Source: Gnetum montanum
Lineage: Eukaryota > Streptophyta > Gnetopsida > Gnetales > Gnetaceae
DNA length: 64,000 nucleotides
Direction: 5' to 3'
Assembly: GCA_015680685.1 (NCBI GenBank)
Contig: MNCI01006837.1
Span: 22,974 to 86,973 of the forward strand
Shown here: positions 59,641 through 64,000 of the stretch, in pieces
How positions within the stretch are numbered: the stretch's first letter is position 1
How the letters are laid out: each line of letters starts with the position of its first letter
Notes under the pieces: model-generated
Told to the model about the DNA's origin: nothing
Seen by the model: only the letters and a program-made list of their open reading frames with translations
The model's database searches: none
Position numbers and translations under genes: made by a program

Positions 59641-61877
59641 TCGTGGGGGTGATGGCCATCCATTCTGATCATACAAAGTGGCTCCTTAGTTTTTACACAT
59701 TTTTGTTTTTTACATGCTTTTTTTTACACCATTTTTTATTTTACAACATCATTAGTACATTTTTCCTTTTTTTTACATATTTTACAATTTATTTGGTTTG
59801 AATTTTTCTTATGTTTTTCTTGTATTTAATTTGTCTTATTTTTCCTTTCTTGCCAATAGGACACAATGCAATTGTGGTTGCTATTGATGATGGTTTATAA
59901 TATTATATTGTTTGATTGCTAATGTATGGATTCTATCATTGAATTTTGCTATTGATAACTAAGACATTTTTTTTTTCATGAAACAAGCAGTGAGTCCACA
60001 TCATTCACCCATCCACAGACTCTATGGTATTCCTTGTTTTGGAAATATGAGGTCCTTTCCTTAATAAAACTTTTAATGAACTTGTGACCCTGGTAGTTTC
60101 CAAACTTGGGAAGGATTAAATGGATTGATAAGGGTGTGACTTCAAGAGGATTCAATGCTCTCTATACTTTCCTACCCTCTTGAGTGCATAAGTGTTTTCA
60201 TGGATTTCTCATTGTTCCATTGTTGACCAATGACAGGAAGCTAAAAGTCTTTGCATGGTGTGGTTCCTATCCAAAATCATAAAAACGTAAAACATCAAAA
60301 CAATAAACAAACAAATGATGGGAATTCAAAGCACACCCCTTAGACTCAATAACAAGCTACAAGCACTAGTTATGGGACTAGAAAGACATGTTACCCATGT
60401 CTAAAGGTCCCCTCTAACTAAGGCCCTTTCTCACTTCCTACTTTTCTTTTCTTCTCTTTAAGGAATAGTGATTGATCTATGAGGGCATTCTTGCATCTCG
60501 AGGGGATGAACTGGTTTGAGAGTATCAATGTGAAGTCACTGGAAGTGGTTGGTTTTGATCTAGACTAAGGATGGACTTTATCAGGTCATCTTAACCATAA
60601 GATTCACAACAAACTTCATGTGACCACGATTCAGGACTCCATTCCACCTTCTCTTTCATCCACTACTACTTTCCATAATTCATCTCACTGGTAGGTTTTC
60701 ATGGTTTCGTTCAATGTCTCAATTTGATGTGTCAATATTCTTAGGTAGGTTCTTACTAGATTTAGTCTTTAACTTTCCACAACCATTAATCAATCATGGG
60801 GCCCACAGATTCCTTAGTTTGAAGGCATGGAAGGGTGTTAAGGGCATGAGCCTACTTTGGGGAGGACCCACTTGCATACCTCTTGTTTGGGCTAGTTAGG
60901 TTCTTTATCCTTAGGCATTTTTCATTGTCAAATAATTTGTGTGCCTTACTCCTTCACAATGTTCTCCAATGAAAATCTCTTTTTGTTGTGAATTATCTAA
61001 CCCTCTTCAAGCATTTCATCATGTTCATGGCTTTTCTAGCTCTCCAAAACCTTCAATTTTTATTAAAACTCTTCAATTTTTTTATCTTTAATGTTGAACA
61101 TTTTCAAAGCGCAAAACCTTCTAGAACCCTAACTTTCCAATCACTTGTTCGATTTACCTAGTTTTCAGTTCTACCACTACTGGAGGTATGCTCTACATCA
61201 TGGGAGTCACATAGGTTTTTGACCAAAAAAAATTCAAAATTTTTCTAACTCCCACAAAGGTTTAACTAATGAAATAACATTTAAATCATCAATTTATGAG
61301 GTTAAACCCTTAAATCCTTCCAACAAACTCTGGTAGCCACAGAAATCAAGTAATATTAAAATAATCAATATACCATAATCACAACTTAGCCAAGTGTAAC
61401 TACCCAAGAGAGATAAGGTACCTATATGTTATAAGTTACACATCGCACGCTAATCCTTAATTCTATTGTGATCATTGATGGCACCAAAAGGGAAGCTCAG
61501 AATGGAAGCAGAATTATCCCAACTGACATATAAGCGGACTAGAGTAAAAAGAAGTTAACAACCTAAACAATCCCAAGAGCAAGCAATAGAAGCCATGCAA
61601 CAAAACCTCTCCAAGATTGTTTAATCTTCTCCCATGTTTTCAAGCTACCAAGAGGGGTTTGGATGTCAATTTCTGATAAGGTATCCAATTTTGTTACCAT
61701 GAACACCAAATTTTGTAAAAGATTGTAAATCCATACACTTGGGCACTTAACATTTGTATGTTTGGTCTAAGTCAATTTGTATGTCAATTAGTAAGTCAAT
61801 AATCCCATCCATTCCCAATATTTTATAAAGAACTTGTTCCTCATTTTGTTCACTTGAAGACAAGTTTTCATTTAGTT
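59641..61877 (+). other. Element B 3' noncoding spacer
   Basis: It begins with a T-rich tract of TTTTACA-like words (about 59690-59830). It also holds the conserved block with GATCTAGACT at 60530-60572. No third frame is present. Confidence 0.6.
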
Positions 61878-61886
61878 GTGGGGGTA
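61878..61886 (+). other. Element B polypurine tract
   Basis: GTGGGGGTA lies directly before the 3' LTR. Confidence 0.7.
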
Positions 61887-62722
61887 TGATGAATCATTTT
61901 TTGTCAAGCCCTAATATCAAAGCCCATGATGCGTTATTGGATACTCGATATTGTAGGATGTGTTCTAACCTATAAATACAACACTTGAATGCATGATTCA
62001 TCCATCTTTTTCTTAGTAGTTAGTGAAGCTCTTATAGTTTGTTTTCCCCAAAGTTAGAATATTTTCTAAGTGCTCGCAGCAAGAGTCAAAGAAGTGTTAG
62101 AATATTTTCTAAGTTCCCACAATAGGAGTCAAAGAAGTGAATGGATCTTTATTTGAGCATTGATGTACCTGAGCATGACAATGCAAACGACAATAAAGAA
62201 AAGCTTTTCTAATCAAACCTTTTAGCACTTGGAATAGATTATGCTTTTTTATGCATTTAATATTTATGCAATCTACTTTAACAAATTTTAACTAAGTAAT
62301 TAATATCAACTAAATAGCAACACATAAGCGCAACCACTTCAAGCATATGTTTAATGCTTGGTAACCTAGTGGTGCTATAATGTGTTCAAGATGTGTACGA
62401 AAAGTGGGAACAAATGCCTATTTTAGGATTAGTTAAGTTTTAGCTAGTTGTTAGATTAGTTAAACATTTAATTTCTTTATTCCTGATTCTTAGGTGACTT
62501 GATCCATAAAAGATAAAATGATAAAAATCATATGCCTTAGTTACACCTAACCATACACTTGCACTTCACAAGTGAAACTGGGAAGACAACGATTGCAACG
62601 ATTAGATTCACCTCCTACAACTAATGTACTTAGAAACCTAAAATCCTCGAAATTCGACCAAATCACTTAGTGAACACTAGTGATTCGTATGGTTGGGCAT
62701 AGGGTAGACTCACTACTCATTA
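61887..62722 (+). repeat. Element B 3' LTR
   Basis: It starts TGATGAATCATTTTTTG and ends TACTCATTA, with TATAAATA at 61971-61978. It carries a 43-bp tandem duplication at 62053-62138 that is single in the 5' LTR. Confidence 0.9.
62053..62138. repeat. 43-bp tandem duplication in element B 3' LTR
   Basis: Two adjacent 43-base units (62053-62095 and 62096-62138) both start GTTAGAATATTTTCTAAGT and end GAGTCAAAGAAGT. The 5' LTR has one unit. Confidence 0.9.
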
Positions 62723-63560
62723 GATGTATTAGATGAACTAGAGAAATTGAATAAGTTATTTCAACTAAAACATATTGATCTCACTAGCATTTGTGAGAAC
62801 TACAATTAAAACATAGCAAAGTTCATTTATATGTCAATTAGAATTTGCAAAAGATACAAAGTATCTTTTAAAATTTTTAGAGGACTCATCAAAAGGTTAC
62901 ATAGAGGTTTAAAAATTTGGAAATATAATTGAAAGACATGTTTTACTCTATAAAACTAATAGTTATAAGGATTTGAATAGATGTATACAAGTTGCAAGAT
63001 TGTATATTATTAATATTCCTAATTGTCTAAATAACATATTTCCAAACACTTCATTTTTCAACTCAATGAAGTTGGTTGATACTTGTTATTATTCTTGAGT
63101 AAAATTTAAAAAATTAAAAAAAAAGAATGGTTGGATAGATTATGTTCATTTTTATGGCATGCAATATTAGCAAAAATTGAAAGCTTATGTTCATTTAATA
63201 TTTAATGATCTAGAAAAAAATTAGGTACTTTTCTTAATGTTTTAAACATTGAATATGATGGTTCTACCATGCATAAGAATGGAATGTATTTTGAAACAAA
63301 AATCAATGGTAAGAAATCTTTTCAAACATGAAGACATTATGGCAAACAATAATTGTTATTCCAACTAATACAACACATTGTGAAAAGGAAATTTTCTAAG
63401 TAGAATATTATTAAATATGTTAAAAGATCAAAATTACATGTGGATACATTTGATGCTTTAATGAAAGTATCATTGATTGGGCCCCTTTTGAGATAGACTG
63501 AAAACATCTACATTCGATTTTGAAAAAATACAAAAAAGAGAAGAATAATTAACATCTAAG
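62723..63560 (+). pseudogene. hAT-like transposase pseudogene, C-terminal part
   Basis: The reading resumes with DVLDELEKLNKLFQLKHIDL, directly continuing YMLTE at 52409. Near 63.33-63.52 kb, TLWQTIIVIPTNTTHCEK is followed by a decayed FS.QN.IK segment and DTFDALMKVSLIGPLLR. This is the hAT C-terminal dimerisation block (family pattern P.S.A.CER.FS...IK......L....L..LM.I). Stops and frameshifts are present. A TG repeat lies just after it (about 63575-63595). Confidence 0.75.
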
Positions 63561-63574
63561 TAATATTTTTTAAG

Positions 63575-63595
63575 TGTATGTGTGTGTGTGTGTGT
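63575..63595. repeat. TG microsatellite
   Basis: A run of about nine TG dinucleotides with one TATG interruption near its start. Confidence 0.85.
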
Positions 63596-63935
63596 ATTTT
63601 TATTTTAACATTGTAAATTATTGAATTAATATTTTTAATAATTTTTTATTTATACTAATATCATTCATAAAGATAGGTGTTATAGGAAAACATGCTTTGT
63701 TGGTGGATGGAAGGATGTTTCCCTCTAGAATGGGTGCTAGAGTGTAGAGATCTTTACAAGTTCCATACTATCTTAATCTTCACCAAAAGAACTACATACT
63801 CTTGATTCTCTGTGAACGACATCACAAGGATATGTAGGCTCATTGGGGAGGTTTTACCTCTGTATCTTGAGTTACTACCCTTCTCTATGAAGTAGGGCTT
63901 AGGGCTAGATACGTTAAAGTAGAAATATACCTTAA
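63596..63935. other. Unassigned sequence before the last LTR
   Basis: No motif is recognised. The composition becomes less AT-rich from about 63680. No purine tract precedes 63936, so the LTR there is more likely a 5' LTR or solo LTR than a 3' LTR. Confidence 0.4.
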
Positions 63936-64000
63936 TGATGAGACGCGGTTTGCGTCGGCCGGGATATCGCGTACGCGATATCGCAGCCGACGCGATATCG
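63936..64000 (+). repeat. Start of another family LTR, CpG-rich and palindromic
   Basis: It starts TGATGAGACGCGG, like the TGATGAGAC start of the solo LTR, and carries GATATCG words as in the U3 of A. Fourteen CpG occur in 65 bases, against strong depletion elsewhere. A perfect 20-base palindrome lies at 63963-63982, inside a larger inverted repeat with 8-base arms at 63952-63959 and 63986-63993. The rest lies beyond the window. Confidence 0.65.

Larger units (their letters stand above)
52414..62722 (+). mobile_element. Element B: complete degraded Ty3/gypsy retrotransposon
   Basis: This 10,309-bp element has 822-bp and 836-bp LTRs, gag, protease, RT, RNase H and integrase on the plus strand, and a purine tract before the 3' LTR. 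It lies in a hAT-like pseudogene in the same orientation. The third frame is absent, as in A. LTR starts and U3 differ from A, C and D, while the region from TATA to the end is related. All frames are broken, though a 127-codon RT piece is still open. Confidence 0.9.

Noticed and set aside
51291-63560. Domesticated hAT-like host gene with element B in an intron
   Set aside because: Stops and frameshifts occur on both sides of B, and B interrupts the coding sequence inside a conserved segment, so it is a pseudogene.
1-64000. tRNA or rRNA genes
   Set aside because: None was recognised by eye; the only tRNA-related sequences are the primer-binding sites. A tRNA scan would settle it.

Overview
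This window looks like intergenic DNA from a plant with a large, old, repeat-filled nuclear genome. A gymnosperm-like genome would fit, but the species cannot be read from the sequence. I recognise no host gene, tRNA or rRNA. Almost everything that can be interpreted is transposable element: four long Ty3/gypsy-type LTR retrotransposons of one related family (called A-D here), a solo LTR of the same family, the first 65 bases of another LTR, a LINE, a hAT-like transposase pseudogene, and fragments of a second (Tat-like) Ty3 lineage. All coding regions carry stops and frameshifts. CpG is strongly depleted and most LTR mismatches are transitions, as expected of long-methylated DNA.

Layout. 1-12063: old Tat-like debris, with gag-protease on the minus strand (about 1.9-4.5 kb), the C-terminal half of an integrase on the plus strand (6.84-7.50 kb), and a purine tract followed by an LTR-like start at 8843. 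12069-22105: element A (+), complete from LTR to LTR with a perfect 5-bp target duplication CTATG. 22.49-23.29 kb and 50.05-50.5 kb: the two halves of a LINE reverse transcriptase (-), split by element D. 23294-50052: element D (-), itself interrupted by a plus-strand solo LTR (28536-29417, in its integrase), by element C (-, 32118-44522, in its gag, perfect CTAAC duplication), by about 1.5 kb of foreign sequence in gag that includes a 20-bp minisatellite, and by about 2.1 kb in its 5' LTR. 51.3-63.6 kb: a hAT-like transposase pseudogene (+), split by element B (+, 52414-62722). 63936-64000: the start of another LTR, very rich in CpG and palindromic.

The A-D family. Its LTRs (813-930 bp) start TGATRA and end CATCA or CATTA. 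A primer-binding site resembling the complement of a plant tRNA-Asp 3' end follows the 5' LTR. The order is gag (compact CX2CX3HX3C knuckle), aspartic protease, reverse transcriptase, RNase H, integrase, a T-rich tract, a conserved noncoding block, and then, in C and partly in D, a third long reading frame. This gene order and primer site suggest the Athila side of the Ty3 non-chromoviruses. In C the third frame runs 952 codons in one phase, broken only by stop codons. It has a block resembling the putative plant transposon protein domain and a long coiled-coil-like C-terminal half.

Insertion order read from nesting: LINE, then D, then C and the solo LTR; separately, hAT, then B. Element A cannot be placed by nesting. 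The most interesting points are the third frame of C, the two noncoding blocks conserved between copies, the modular U3 regions, and the CpG-rich palindromic LTR head at the right edge. I found no evidence of a novel cellular system.
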